Below are positions 24,472 to 32,700 of a DNA stretch of 43,473 nucleotides, in pieces. Made by a program: the position numbers and the translations under genes. The notes under the pieces are model-generated. The model did no database searches, had not been told where the DNA came from, and saw only the letters and a program-made list of their open reading frames with translations. The stretch comes from Stieleria tagensis (GTDB taxonomy: Bacteria; Planctomycetota; Planctomycetia; Pirellulales; Pirellulaceae), in contig NZ_JAMYFE010000057.1 of assembly GCF_024129865.1 (NCBI RefSeq), forward strand, positions 1-43,473, read 5' to 3'. How positions within the stretch are numbered: the stretch's first letter is position 1; each line of letters starts with the position of its first letter.

Positions 24472-27321
24472 ATGTCACGGTCACGCGGGCCTGTTCAGAA
24501 ACGGCGACTGGGTTATCAATCTTTGGAGCGGCGTGAGTTGCTAGCCGCCCACCTGAGTGAATTATTAGTCAGTCCACTGTTTGGCAATAACGACACCGAC
24601 CAGATGGTTGAACTGCGCGGGGAACCCGGCGCGACGCTGGACGATGGAACCTATTTGGTCGTCGCCAGCGAACGCGCGCCCAATTATGGCGAGATTCATG
24701 GCATCTTTGATTTGAGTGGGCAGTCGTTCGGCGACAACGGCTACCTAGTGCTGTTGCAGCAGGACAGCACTCATGTCCCGGTTGCCCAGGCCAACGTGTT
24801 GCAATCGACAGCGACCGGGTTTGGCGGATTGCCAGGCGGGATCTACACGGACTCGCATCCGTTAAGTGACCGCATCGATTTTATTATCGGTCCCAATGGA
24901 TACTTTCTGATTCAAACCAACGTGGTTCCGACGTTAGGACAAAACATCGACGCCAATGCGGACCTGTTGATCGACCCGGTTGTTTCTGGCGATTGGAACA
25001 TCCTGGATTCGATTTCATTGCACTCCTTTGTCGGACGCGGCGATAAGGCGCTGGGCGAGATCGTGTTTGCCGAGATCGGTGCAACGGATCCGGTGATCGC
25101 AACCCGCGAGGGGGTGCAGGTGATCCCGACAGAAGGCTTTGGCTATGCGGGACGTGTCGGTGAGACGATCGGTAGCACCGAATCAGATTGGATCGCATCG
25201 ACCGTCGTTGATGAAAGTCCAGCGGGCATTGAGGCAAGGCAATGGGCATTGGCTGACAATTTGTTTGGTGTCCCCAATCAATATGCGTTCGTCGGGCGTG
25301 ATCTGGACCATGTCGGCGAAGCGAACTTTGTCGGTGGCGCCCGCGGGCACATCGTGTCGTCTGAATCGGGATTGCCCGCAGTAGGCGTCCAGGTTTTCGC
25401 TGATACAAATGAAAACAACCTCCGCGACAATCTAGAGTATGTGTTTGATCCAGACGGCATTGTCCTCGCCCAGGGGGTTCAAGAGACGTATCCATTGGTC
25501 AATGCATTTCCCGGCACCACGGTCACCAATTTTGCACTGGATTCGTTCCCAGCTTCGAACGTGACAGCGGAACCCGAACGCGACTTTCCCAACACGCTTG
25601 CCAACCACATTTTCGCAACCGGCGGCATTTCTTGGTTCAGCAGCGGTGGCGTTCTACGCTTCGATTTCTACGAACCGGTCAATGCGGTTTCGCTGGTCGC
25701 GATCGGTAGCGACAATTCCCTGTCGCCGGTGTACGCCCGCATTGAAGCTTACAACGAGGCCGGCGAACTGCTGGCGAGCGATTTGAGCTCTGAATTGATC
25801 GATAGTCAGCGCGAGGTCATCGGGGTCTCGACCGGGCAGGACGACATCGCTTACGTGTTTGCCTATTCCGACGAGAGCGTTGAAGGCGGAGGCCCGTTTG
25901 GTCGGTTTGACCGCATGAAATTCTCGCAGTACGAACTCGCTGCGACGACCGACGAATCAGGATATTACGAGATTGAAAACCTGTTCCCCGAATCGTACGA
26001 AATCAAACCGGTGGGCTACGAAGTCGTCGGGGAAATTCCGCAGTTGGATGTGATTCGTTACGAGCACGCCACGTTAGATTTCGAAATTGATCCCAATCGG
26101 AGTCCGGTCATCGATGACGCTGTGTTTGAGATCGACGAGAATTCGTTGGCAGGCGTTTTGGTGGGCCAGATGATCGCTAATGATCCCGACGGAGAAAGCC
26201 TGAGTTTCCGGTTCGATGGTGTCGTGGAAGAATTTTCGATCGATGAAACCACAGGCGAAATCGTGGTTCTCGACAACGCAGACCTTGACTTCGAAACGGC
26301 GGCAAAGCGTACCCTGACCGTGATCGTCGACGATGAACAGGGCAAGACGAGTTCGGCCTCCGTCACCGTGAACCTGTTGAACGTAAACGAGGCGCCCGAA
26401 ATCAGCTATGAACCCATTCGGATTGACGAGGGCAGTTTTGGGCAGATCGGCATGCTGCAAGTCAGTGATCCCGATATTGGGCAAACGCATCAGTTTCAAT
26501 TGGTCGGCGGGACGGCGGCCGGTTTGGTGGAAGTCAGCCCGCAAGGGCTGATCAGCATTTTGCCCGGTGCAGAGTTCGATTATGAGACGGCGCCCGAGTA
26601 CACGCTGGTCGTCAGTGCAAGCGACAGTGGCAATCCGGTCCAAACCACGGAAAAAACGATTGTCATTTCCCTGAACGACTTGGATGAACCACCGACATTC
26701 AACGGTGAAGTCCAGACGCAGGTATTAACCAGCGGTCATCGGTTCGAACTGCAACTGCCCGACGGTTATATCTTCGATCCCGAAGGCGATGCGTGGACGG
26801 CATCGATGTTGTATGGTGGCCAACCGACCCCCAATTGGCTGCAATTCGATCCGACTCAATTGACGTTGTCGGGGACTCCGACATCCTATTGGATCGGCCA
26901 CATGGCGGTGACATTGACGGTCGAATCGGTGAACGATCCCGGGGTTGCTGCGTCGACAATGTTCGAACTCGTCGTGATGTCGGGTGACAATCCATTGCAC
27001 CACGTCGCGATCCCACACGACGTCAACGTTGACTATGAAGTGACGCCAATCGATGCGCTGCGAGTCATCAACCACTTGGCACGATACCCCGAGTTCGTCG
27101 TCGACAATACCGCTCGCGTCGATGCACTTCTCGATGTGAATTCGGACAAGATCATCTCGCCACTCGATGCCTTATTCGTGATCAACAAGATCGGCCAGGA
27201 TCAGGTCAGTGGAACGACCGAGGGCGAGCAAACCGCATCGTCATTCCTTCAACCCACCGCAACCGACGAGGATCGGGACGACGCCATTGCCCAGTTGTAT
27301 GGGGATTGGCAATTGTTCTAA
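24472..27321 (+). CDS. Giant extracellular protein: Planc_extracel motif, cadherin-like repeats, dockerin-like end
   Basis: 949 residues. The N-terminus has the planctomycete extracellular signature RRLGYQSLERRELLAA (residues 11-26) instead of a classical signal peptide. Regions in order: lamin-tail-like (about 28-170), a carboxypeptidase/SdrB-like segment (about 290-520), two cadherin-like repeats (about 546-640 and 640-742, with DPDGESL, DLDFETA, NVNEAP and DYETAPEY), a putative Ig/He_PIG domain (to ~835), and two dockerin-like calcium repeats (about 850-905, DVNVDYEVTPIDALRVIN and DVNSDKIISPLDALFVIN). GAGG lies eight bases before the ATG. Probably cell-surface or secreted, involved in adhesion or scaffold assembly. 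No cohesin is in the window. Confidence 0.88.
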   Translation: MSRSRGPVQKRRLGYQSLERRELLAAHLSELLVSPLFGNNDTDQMVELRGEPGATLDDGTYLVVASERAPNYGEIHGIFDLSGQSFGDNGYLVLLQQDSTHVPVAQANVLQSTATGFGGLPGGIYTDSHPLSDRIDFIIGPNGYFLIQTNVVPTLGQNIDANADLLIDPVVSGDWNILDSISLHSFVGRGDKALGEIVFAEIGATDPVIATREGVQVIPTEGFGYAGRVGETIGSTESDWIASTVVDESPAGIEARQWALADNLFGVPNQYAFVGRDLDHVGEANFVGGARGHIVSSESGLPAVGVQVFADTNENNLRDNLEYVFDPDGIVLAQGVQETYPLVNAFPGTTVTNFALDSFPASNVTAEPERDFPNTLANHIFATGGISWFSSGGVLRFDFYEPVNAVSLVAIGSDNSLSPVYARIEAYNEAGELLASDLSSELIDSQREVIGVSTGQDDIAYVFAYSDESVEGGGPFGRFDRMKFSQYELAATTDESGYYEIENLFPESYEIKPVGYEVVGEIPQLDVIRYEHATLDFEIDPNRSPVIDDAVFEIDENSLAGVLVGQMIANDPDGESLSFRFDGVVEEFSIDETTGEIVVLDNADLDFETAAKRTLTVIVDDEQGKTSSASVTVNLLNVNEAPEISYEPIRIDEGSFGQIGMLQVSDPDIGQTHQFQLVGGTAAGLVEVSPQGLISILPGAEFDYETAPEYTLVVSASDSGNPVQTTEKTIVISLNDLDEPPTFNGEVQTQVLTSGHRFELQLPDGYIFDPEGDAWTASMLYGGQPTPNWLQFDPTQLTLSGTPTSYWIGHMAVTLTVESVNDPGVAASTMFELVVMSGDNPLHHVAIPHDVNVDYEVTPIDALRVINHLARYPEFVVDNTARVDALLDVNSDKIISPLDALFVINKIGQDQVSGTTEGEQTASSFLQPTATDEDRDDAIAQLYGDWQLF

Positions 27322-27364
27322 GTCATCGGTTTCCGGCCGACGATGCCAACACGGTTGATGGCTG

Positions 27365-27560
27365 GCATTGGTTTTTGATAACCCGACGCGTGACGCGCAA
27401 CTTCAACGGCGCTGGTGTGGAGGATTTATTCGACTCGGGTGAGGGTCTTCTGCGAAGAATAAAGCCGGTCGGATAAATCCTCCACACCAACTTGCAACCG
27501 TCTAATTAAATCAACAACCCGTCACGCGTCGGGTTGTGATAAAAAGTGCAACTTCAAACC
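27365..27560 (+). repeat. Modular intergenic palindromic repeat (left inverted copy)
   Basis: About 195 bp, a near copy of the reverse complement of 35121-35310. It contains a hairpin, 27413-27434 paired with 27468-27489 (21 of 22) around a 33-base loop, and a second hairpin, 27515-27521 with 27530-27536. It fills the space between the adhesin-like gene and the metallophosphoesterase and overlaps an in-frame GTG (27546) upstream of the latter, an argument against that start. Confidence 0.85.
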
Positions 27561-27596
27561 AATTGTCTGTCACCGACTCCAAAGATCCAGCCAATC

Positions 27597-28490
27597 ATGA
27601 ATCGTGATCCCGTTCGACTTGGTCGCCGTACGTTCTTGCAGGGTAGCTCTGTCGTCCTGGCCGCCTCCAGTGCTGCGGCAGTTCCTTCGTTCGCATCCGA
27701 GCAGCGTTCGGGCCTGCAGTTCGCTTTGGTCACAGATCTTCACTACGCCGACAAGCCAGCGGCGGGCAGTCGTTTTTACCGAGAAACACTAGGCAAGCTG
27801 CAGGAAGCCGGCCAGCGATTCGAGCAAGACAAACCCGATTTTCTGGTCGAACTGGGCGACTTGATCGATGCGGCCGATGCGGTGGAGACAGAGCTGAGTT
27901 ATCTGCAAACGATCAATCAGGCGTTCTCGGCCATCTGTCCAGATCGCCACTACGTGCTGGGCAACCATTGTGTGGACATGTTGACCAAGCCGGAATTCCT
28001 AGGCGGCGTGAAACAAGCCGAGTCTTATTATTCATTCGACCGTGCAGGTGTTCACTTTGTGGTGTTGGATGCGTGTTTCCGTAGCGACGGCAAACCCTAC
28101 GGCCGAAAGAATTCTGTCTGGACCGACGCCAATGTACCGGCGGAAGAATTGAAATGGCTGGCGGCCGACCTGGCAGCGACCGACAAGCAAGTGATCGTGT
28201 TTGCCCACCAGCGATTGGACGTCAGCAACAATCACGGTGTGAAGAACAACGCCCAGGTACGCAAGCTGCTGGAGGATTCCGGCAAAGTTTTGGCGGTCTT
28301 TCAAGGCCACAGCCACCACAACGATTTAAACGACATTGGCGGCATCCACTACTGCACGTTGGTCGCCATGGTCGAAGGCTCTGGTGAATCAAGCAACGGT
28401 TACTCATTGGTCAATGTTAGCGACAGCGGTGACATTCAATTGACCGGTTTCCGCAAACAGCAAAACTACCGCTGGATGAACCATCGCTAG
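27597..28490 (+). CDS. Tat-exported metallophosphoesterase
   Basis: About 297 residues from ATG 27597; the GTG at 27546 lies in a repeat and is rejected. The twin-arginine signal LGRRTFLQGSS is followed by an Ala/Ser-rich core ending near PSFASEQ. Calcineurin-like metallophosphoesterase motifs are in order: FALVTDLHYAD (D-x-H), LVELGDLIDAAD (GDxxD), YVLGNHC (GNH), VFAHQRL (H) and FQGHSHHND (GHxH). It hydrolyses a phosphomonoester or diester in the periplasm using a di-metal centre; the substrate is unknown. Stands between the left repeat copy and the XylR-like regulator, 439 bases upstream of the latter. Confidence 0.92.
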   Translation: MNRDPVRLGRRTFLQGSSVVLAASSAAAVPSFASEQRSGLQFALVTDLHYADKPAAGSRFYRETLGKLQEAGQRFEQDKPDFLVELGDLIDAADAVETELSYLQTINQAFSAICPDRHYVLGNHCVDMLTKPEFLGGVKQAESYYSFDRAGVHFVVLDACFRSDGKPYGRKNSVWTDANVPAEELKWLAADLAATDKQVIVFAHQRLDVSNNHGVKNNAQVRKLLEDSGKVLAVFQGHSHHNDLNDIGGIHYCTLVAMVEGSGESSNGYSLVNVSDSGDIQLTGFRKQQNYRWMNHR

Positions 28491-28929
28491 CCGAGCAGTC
28501 ACCGCTTGTCGATCAATGCTTCAGGCGTTTCCCAGGGTGTTGGCCAAATCCGATGATCTGCTGAAATCGCCACCAAAATGCTTCAGCAGCACCAAGCATC
28601 CCCCGATCGCGAAACCGCGCTGCTGCTTCGGGCGTAATCACTTCGCCCCGCGTTGGGTCTGCCCGCAGGCAGAGCGAGGTCGTGCCCATAGCCCCCTTCC
28701 CAATTGGCACCCAGGACGGTGCTGTCTCGTAGCGGGGTAGCCACCCACGTGTTGAACGCTCATGGATTTCGGTCTTGGCCGCGGCACCTCCCCGTCGGTG
28801 TTGCTGGGCAGACGATTTTCACTGAATGAGACGCCAGGTCGTCGTTCCGTGCGTGCGCAGCTGCGCATATCTGTTACTGTGATGCGCATTGATGAGTTTT
28901 CCTAGGACCCTCCCCTTGGATCGTAATCA
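28491..28929. other. Intergenic region with open frames of doubtful coding status
   Basis: A minus-strand frame from 28513 to at least ~28740 stays open (VPIGKGAMGTTSLCLRADP..., ending GFGQHPGKRLKH), while another minus frame and a plus frame overlap it. None has a signal peptide, membrane helix or known domain, and none has a clear start site. Possibly a dispersed non-coding repeat or a decayed gene. The right end (28854-28888) carries the candidate operator of the XylR-like regulator. Confidence 0.4.
28854..28867. promoter_or_regulatory. Candidate operator TGCGCA-GC-TGCGCA upstream of the XylR-like regulator
   Basis: A perfect 14-bp palindrome 62 bases before the regulator's GTG. A third TGCGCA lies at 28883-28888, 21 bases (two helical turns) after the second. 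The same arrangement, TGCGCA-TC-TGCGAA, occurs at 30118-30131 upstream of the adjacent operon. Interpreted as a binding site for the regulator; unproven. Confidence 0.45.
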
Positions 28930-30087
28930 GTGACATCCACCAAACGACCACCACAGGTTGGCATTCTTGTTGAGACCGACGATTCGTGGGGCCGAAAAGT
29001 AGTCGAGGCTATTTGTAAGTTTGGTCGCTCACGCGGTTGGACTGTTCTGATCACGCCTCGTGATTCTCAAGGTCGGTTGCGGTTGCCAAAGGTTTGGAAC
29101 GGCGACGGCATCATCGCGTCGCTGCGAACCACATCCTCGGTCCGGCATGTAAAGAACCTACACCTGCCTGTCGTTGATGTCGGCATCATGGTTCCCAAAT
29201 ATGATTGGTTGGCACGAGTCGCGACCGATGACGCGGCTCGCGGCAAAATGGCGTTTGAGCATTTGCGCGATCGAGGCCTCACTCACTTTGCATGCTATGC
29301 GCCTCCGATCGGTCGTTACTCGGACGTGCGATCCATGGCCTTCGCAGATGCTGTGGTTGCGGGCGGATACCCATGTGCGATGTACGAAGCCACCCGCGAT
29401 GACGCAGCAGGATGGTTGACAAATTATTCAAACGTGCGTCGTTGGTTGGCGACTCTCCCGCGTCCGTTGGGGATCTTTGCAGCTGATCCTTACCCCGCCA
29501 GACAACTGGTTGAGATCTGTTCGGTTGAATCGATTCGTATTCCCGATGAAGTGGCTGTACTTTCTGGCGACGATGATGAATTGCTTTGCAATGTGGCTTC
29601 ACCTCAGATTTCAGCGGTCGAACTGGCAAGTCATCGGATCGGTGAAACGGCAGCGCAGATGTTGGAGCGAATGATGAATGGTGGTGCCACGATGAAACTC
29701 GCGACACTTATCCCACCGCTTCGAGTGCGAGGTCGACATTCGACAGATATCCTTGCAATGTCGGATGACGAAATCGCCGAAGTCTTACAGTTCATTCGCG
29801 ATCGGGCTCCATTGGGCATTACTGTTGCCGACTTGCTGAAAAAGTTTCCCATTTCACGAAGGCGATTGGAGCAGCGTTTTCGCGCAGAACTCGATCGCAG
29901 CCCGGCCGAAGAGATCCGTCGTGTTCGCATGGCTCATGTCGGGCGATTGTTGCTGGACTCGGACAAGCCTGTTTCGACGATCGCCGCTGAAACCGGGTTC
30001 GCTACCGGCGCCTCTTTGTCTCAAGCCTTTTCCCAACATTTTGGTACCACGCCTGGCAAATACCGGCGACAAAACCGCGCGATTTAA
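28930..30087 (+). CDS. XylR-type AraC-family transcriptional regulator
   Basis: 385 residues, GTG start. The N-terminal ~270 residues form a LacI/periplasmic-binding-protein-like sensor (VGILVETDDSWGRKVVEAI, VATDDAARGKMAFEHL, IPDEVAVLSGDDDE), as in E. coli XylR. The C-terminal AraC DNA-binding domain (about 285-383) contains two helix-turn-helix segments (ITVADLLKKFPISRRRLEQRF and ISTIAAETGFATGASLSQAFSQHFG-like VSTIAAETGFATGASL) and ends GTTPGKYRRQ. It probably binds a sugar and controls the next operon, PSCyt1/DUF1549/DUF1553 plus DUF1501, which begins 233 bases downstream. In planctomycetes such regulators are often next to such genes. The ligand is unknown. Confidence 0.92.
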   Translation: MTSTKRPPQVGILVETDDSWGRKVVEAICKFGRSRGWTVLITPRDSQGRLRLPKVWNGDGIIASLRTTSSVRHVKNLHLPVVDVGIMVPKYDWLARVATDDAARGKMAFEHLRDRGLTHFACYAPPIGRYSDVRSMAFADAVVAGGYPCAMYEATRDDAAGWLTNYSNVRRWLATLPRPLGIFAADPYPARQLVEICSVESIRIPDEVAVLSGDDDELLCNVASPQISAVELASHRIGETAAQMLERMMNGGATMKLATLIPPLRVRGRHSTDILAMSDDEIAEVLQFIRDRAPLGITVADLLKKFPISRRRLEQRFRAELDRSPAEEIRRVRMAHVGRLLLDSDKPVSTIAAETGFATGASLSQAFSQHFGTTPGKYRRQNRAI

Positions 30088-30117
30088 GTTGACCGAGAGG
30101 AAAAATCGAAAGCGATT

Positions 30118-30131
30118 TGCGCATCTGCGAA
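30118..30131. promoter_or_regulatory. Candidate operator TGCGCA-TC-TGCGAA upstream of the PSCyt1 operon
   Basis: Matches the palindrome at 28854-28867 in 11 of the 12 half-site positions, with the same 2-base spacer. It lies 30 bases past the regulator stop and 190 bases before the chosen start of the operon. A further TGCG occurs at 30138. Supports control by the XylR-like protein; unproven. Confidence 0.42.
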
Positions 30132-30320
30132 TTGTTGTGCGTCGCCGTTCACCTACATTGTACCGTTCCACCAATCACAACTGCGCTGATAGCCCGTTGT
30201 CGGCTCCGCCCAGAACACCATCGCGTGTGGAGTGGTTTCAACGGCAAAGATCTCTTTTTCGTTCCGTTCACACGATGTTATTTCGTCTCCCGCCTGCGTT
30301 ACCTCTCTCAGCGAACACGC

Positions 30321-32690
30321 ATGAAGGTTCTTCCCCTGATTTTTTCGCTTGATCGTCGCTGCATGTTCATGGCAATTTGCCTGGGATTGCTAAACAGCTT
30401 TTCCTTCGCGCAGGACACGCAATCACCTGCTGGAAAAAGTGCTCCCGGCGCGCGACTGGCGGCGTCAGATTCTAAGACGGTTGACTTCCTGAGCGAGATT
30501 CAACCGATCTTGCGAGACAATTGTTACGAGTGCCACGCCGGGACCACGCAAGAGGGCGGATTGAATCTGGGTATCAAGGCCAAAGCGATGCAGGGAGGAG
30601 ACAGTGACGCGGCGATTCTAGCCGGTAAAAGCAATGAGAGCTTGTTGATTCAATTGGTTTCCGGGGTCGACGAAGATCGTTTGATGCCGCCGGAGGGAAA
30701 TGAGCCGCTGACCGAAGAGCAGATTGGCCTACTCCGATCCTGGATCGATGGAGGCGCCCGGTGGCCCGATGACTCGGACGTCGTTGATCCCAAGTTGGAT
30801 CGTGCCAAATCGCATTGGGCATTTCAACGGCTTGAACAGGTCGTGGCGCCTTCGCGGCATGCTGATGACACTTGGTCCAAGGGGCCGATCGACCGATTCG
30901 TGCTGCGGCGACTGGACGAGGTTGGACTCCGACCATCGCAACCCGCCGATGCACGAAAGCTGGTGCGACGATTGTATTTTGATCTGATTGGATTGCCGCC
31001 TTCTCCCCAGCAGACGATGCAATTCGTCCGTGCTCATTCGAAAGCCCCGGACTCTGCCATTGAGAGTCTTGTGGACCAACTGCTGGAGTCGCCGCGTTAT
31101 GGCGAACGCTGGGGTAGGCATTGGTTGGACGTGGCTCGCTATGCAGACAGCGACGGGCAAGAAGCCGACAAGGACCGTCCGCACGCATACACCTATCGCG
31201 ATTTTGTGATTCAAGCGTTCAACAGCAACATGCCATACGACCAATTCGTTCGTTGGCAAATTGCCGGTGACGAATTCGAGCCGGAAAATGATGCTGCGGT
31301 TTCAGCCACTGGCTTCCTGACCTCCGGGCCAGCCTTCAAGTTGCCCGATTCGTTTCTGGAGAGCGAACGTCTGGCGAATCGTTACAACGAGATGGATGAC
31401 GTGATCTCAACGCTGGGGTCTGGGTTTTTGGGAATCACCGTCGCCTGTGCTCGCTGCCACGATCACAAATACGACGCGTTTTCAGCAAAAGAGTACTACC
31501 AATTGATGGGCGTCTTTCACAGCGGTGACCGCGTGACAGCCAAGTTGCCGAGCGGGAAAGAGGCCTTTGTCTTTCAAGATTTTGACAACCAGCGTCGAAC
31601 CACTTGGTTGTTTCGCCGCAGCGATTTCTACGACCGAGAAATTGAAGTCGACATCGGGTTTCCTGCGATGTTGTCATCCGGTCCCGCGGCCGATGACTAC
31701 TGGCAGAAGGCCAAAGAAGCCTACCGCGAGATTGGCGAAGCCAAAAGTACCTTGCAGCGGCGCGCCCTCGCCGATTGGATCACGGACACTCAGCAGGGCG
31801 GCGGAGCGCTGCTGGCTCGAGTCATCGTCAACCGAGTTTGGGACCATCACTTTGGCAAGGGCATCGTCCAAACGACAAGCGACTTTGGGGTCAGCGGTGA
31901 TGCGCCGTCTCATCCTCAGTTACTCGAATACCTGACAAACGAGTTCGTTGGCAGCGGTTGGGACATCAAATCGTTGCATCGAACGATTCTCACCAGCGCT
32001 GTTTGGCAGCAGGCCAGCACGCAAGACGCTGCGGACGAGCGGGGCTCGGAGATCGATCCTGCCAACAATTTGCTTTGGCGAATGACTCCGCAACGTCTTG
32101 AGGCCGAAGCGATGCGTGACGCGATGTTGGCAGTTAGCGATACGCTAAACCTTCAAGCAGGTGGCCCCGGATTCAAGCCTTACATCGCTCCTGAGGCCAA
32201 CCTCGCCAGAAACATCCAAGGCGAGGGCTATCCCAAAGACGCGAAGGACGACGCGGCCAATCGGCGGCGCAGCGTCTATATGTTCCACAAACGCCTCATT
32301 CCTTATCCAATGTTTCAGGCATTTGATCGCCCGGATCTCATGACCAGTTGTGCTCGCAGGCAAAACACAACCGTGGCACCACAAGCGATGGTGATTCTGA
32401 ACGACCGCTTTGTTCGCTCAGTGGCTCGCGACTTCGCAAAGTTGCTGGTTCAAAGGCAATCCAGCAGGGCGGTTTGGGCGGAACTTGAGCGAAAGTCGAT
32501 CATTGAAACCGCTTTTGAAATCTGCTTTGCGAGGTTGCCGACGAACAGGGAATTGGAGACTTCCATCCAATTTATCGAGGCACAGACCAATGCACGCACC
32601 GAGCGGGCGGAACGTGAGCCGCACATCGAAGCGCTGACCGACTATTGTCAATCGCTGTTCGGGCTAAATGAATTCATCTACGTCGATTGA
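30321..32690 (+). CDS. PSCyt1-DUF1549-DUF1553 cytochrome-like exported protein
   Basis: About 789 residues from ATG 30321, which opens into a signal peptide (FMAICLGLLNSFSFAQD). An in-frame TTG at 30117 would start inside the candidate operator. Domains: PSCyt1 (about 50-140) with the haem-c-like motif NCYECHAG (C68, C71, H72); DUF1549/PSCyt2 (about 180-390) with a second CxxCH, VACARCHDHKYD; DUF1553/PSD1 (about 470-770) with VIVNRVWDHHFGKG and HPQLLEYLTNEFVGSG. Full-length for this class. Presumed periplasmic redox or degradative enzyme working with the DUF1501 partner 10 bases downstream. It differs from the 20.9 kb homologue by carrying PSCyt1. Reaction unknown. Confidence 0.93.
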   Translation: MKVLPLIFSLDRRCMFMAICLGLLNSFSFAQDTQSPAGKSAPGARLAASDSKTVDFLSEIQPILRDNCYECHAGTTQEGGLNLGIKAKAMQGGDSDAAILAGKSNESLLIQLVSGVDEDRLMPPEGNEPLTEEQIGLLRSWIDGGARWPDDSDVVDPKLDRAKSHWAFQRLEQVVAPSRHADDTWSKGPIDRFVLRRLDEVGLRPSQPADARKLVRRLYFDLIGLPPSPQQTMQFVRAHSKAPDSAIESLVDQLLESPRYGERWGRHWLDVARYADSDGQEADKDRPHAYTYRDFVIQAFNSNMPYDQFVRWQIAGDEFEPENDAAVSATGFLTSGPAFKLPDSFLESERLANRYNEMDDVISTLGSGFLGITVACARCHDHKYDAFSAKEYYQLMGVFHSGDRVTAKLPSGKEAFVFQDFDNQRRTTWLFRRSDFYDREIEVDIGFPAMLSSGPAADDYWQKAKEAYREIGEAKSTLQRRALADWITDTQQGGGALLARVIVNRVWDHHFGKGIVQTTSDFGVSGDAPSHPQLLEYLTNEFVGSGWDIKSLHRTILTSAVWQQASTQDAADERGSEIDPANNLLWRMTPQRLEAEAMRDAMLAVSDTLNLQAGGPGFKPYIAPEANLARNIQGEGYPKDAKDDAANRRRSVYMFHKRLIPYPMFQAFDRPDLMTSCARRQNTTVAPQAMVILNDRFVRSVARDFAKLLVQRQSSRAVWAELERKSIIETAFEICFARLPTNRELETSIQFIEAQTNARTERAEREPHIEALTDYCQSLFGLNEFIYVD

Positions 32691-32700
32691 GTGAGTTGAC

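Noticed and set aside
30117-30320. N-terminal extension of the PSCyt1 gene from a TTG, containing a WSGFNGKDL phrase like the start of DUF1080 domains
   Set aside because: The extension begins inside the candidate operator, and the signal peptide starts at 30321. The phrase is too short to call a DUF1080 remnant.
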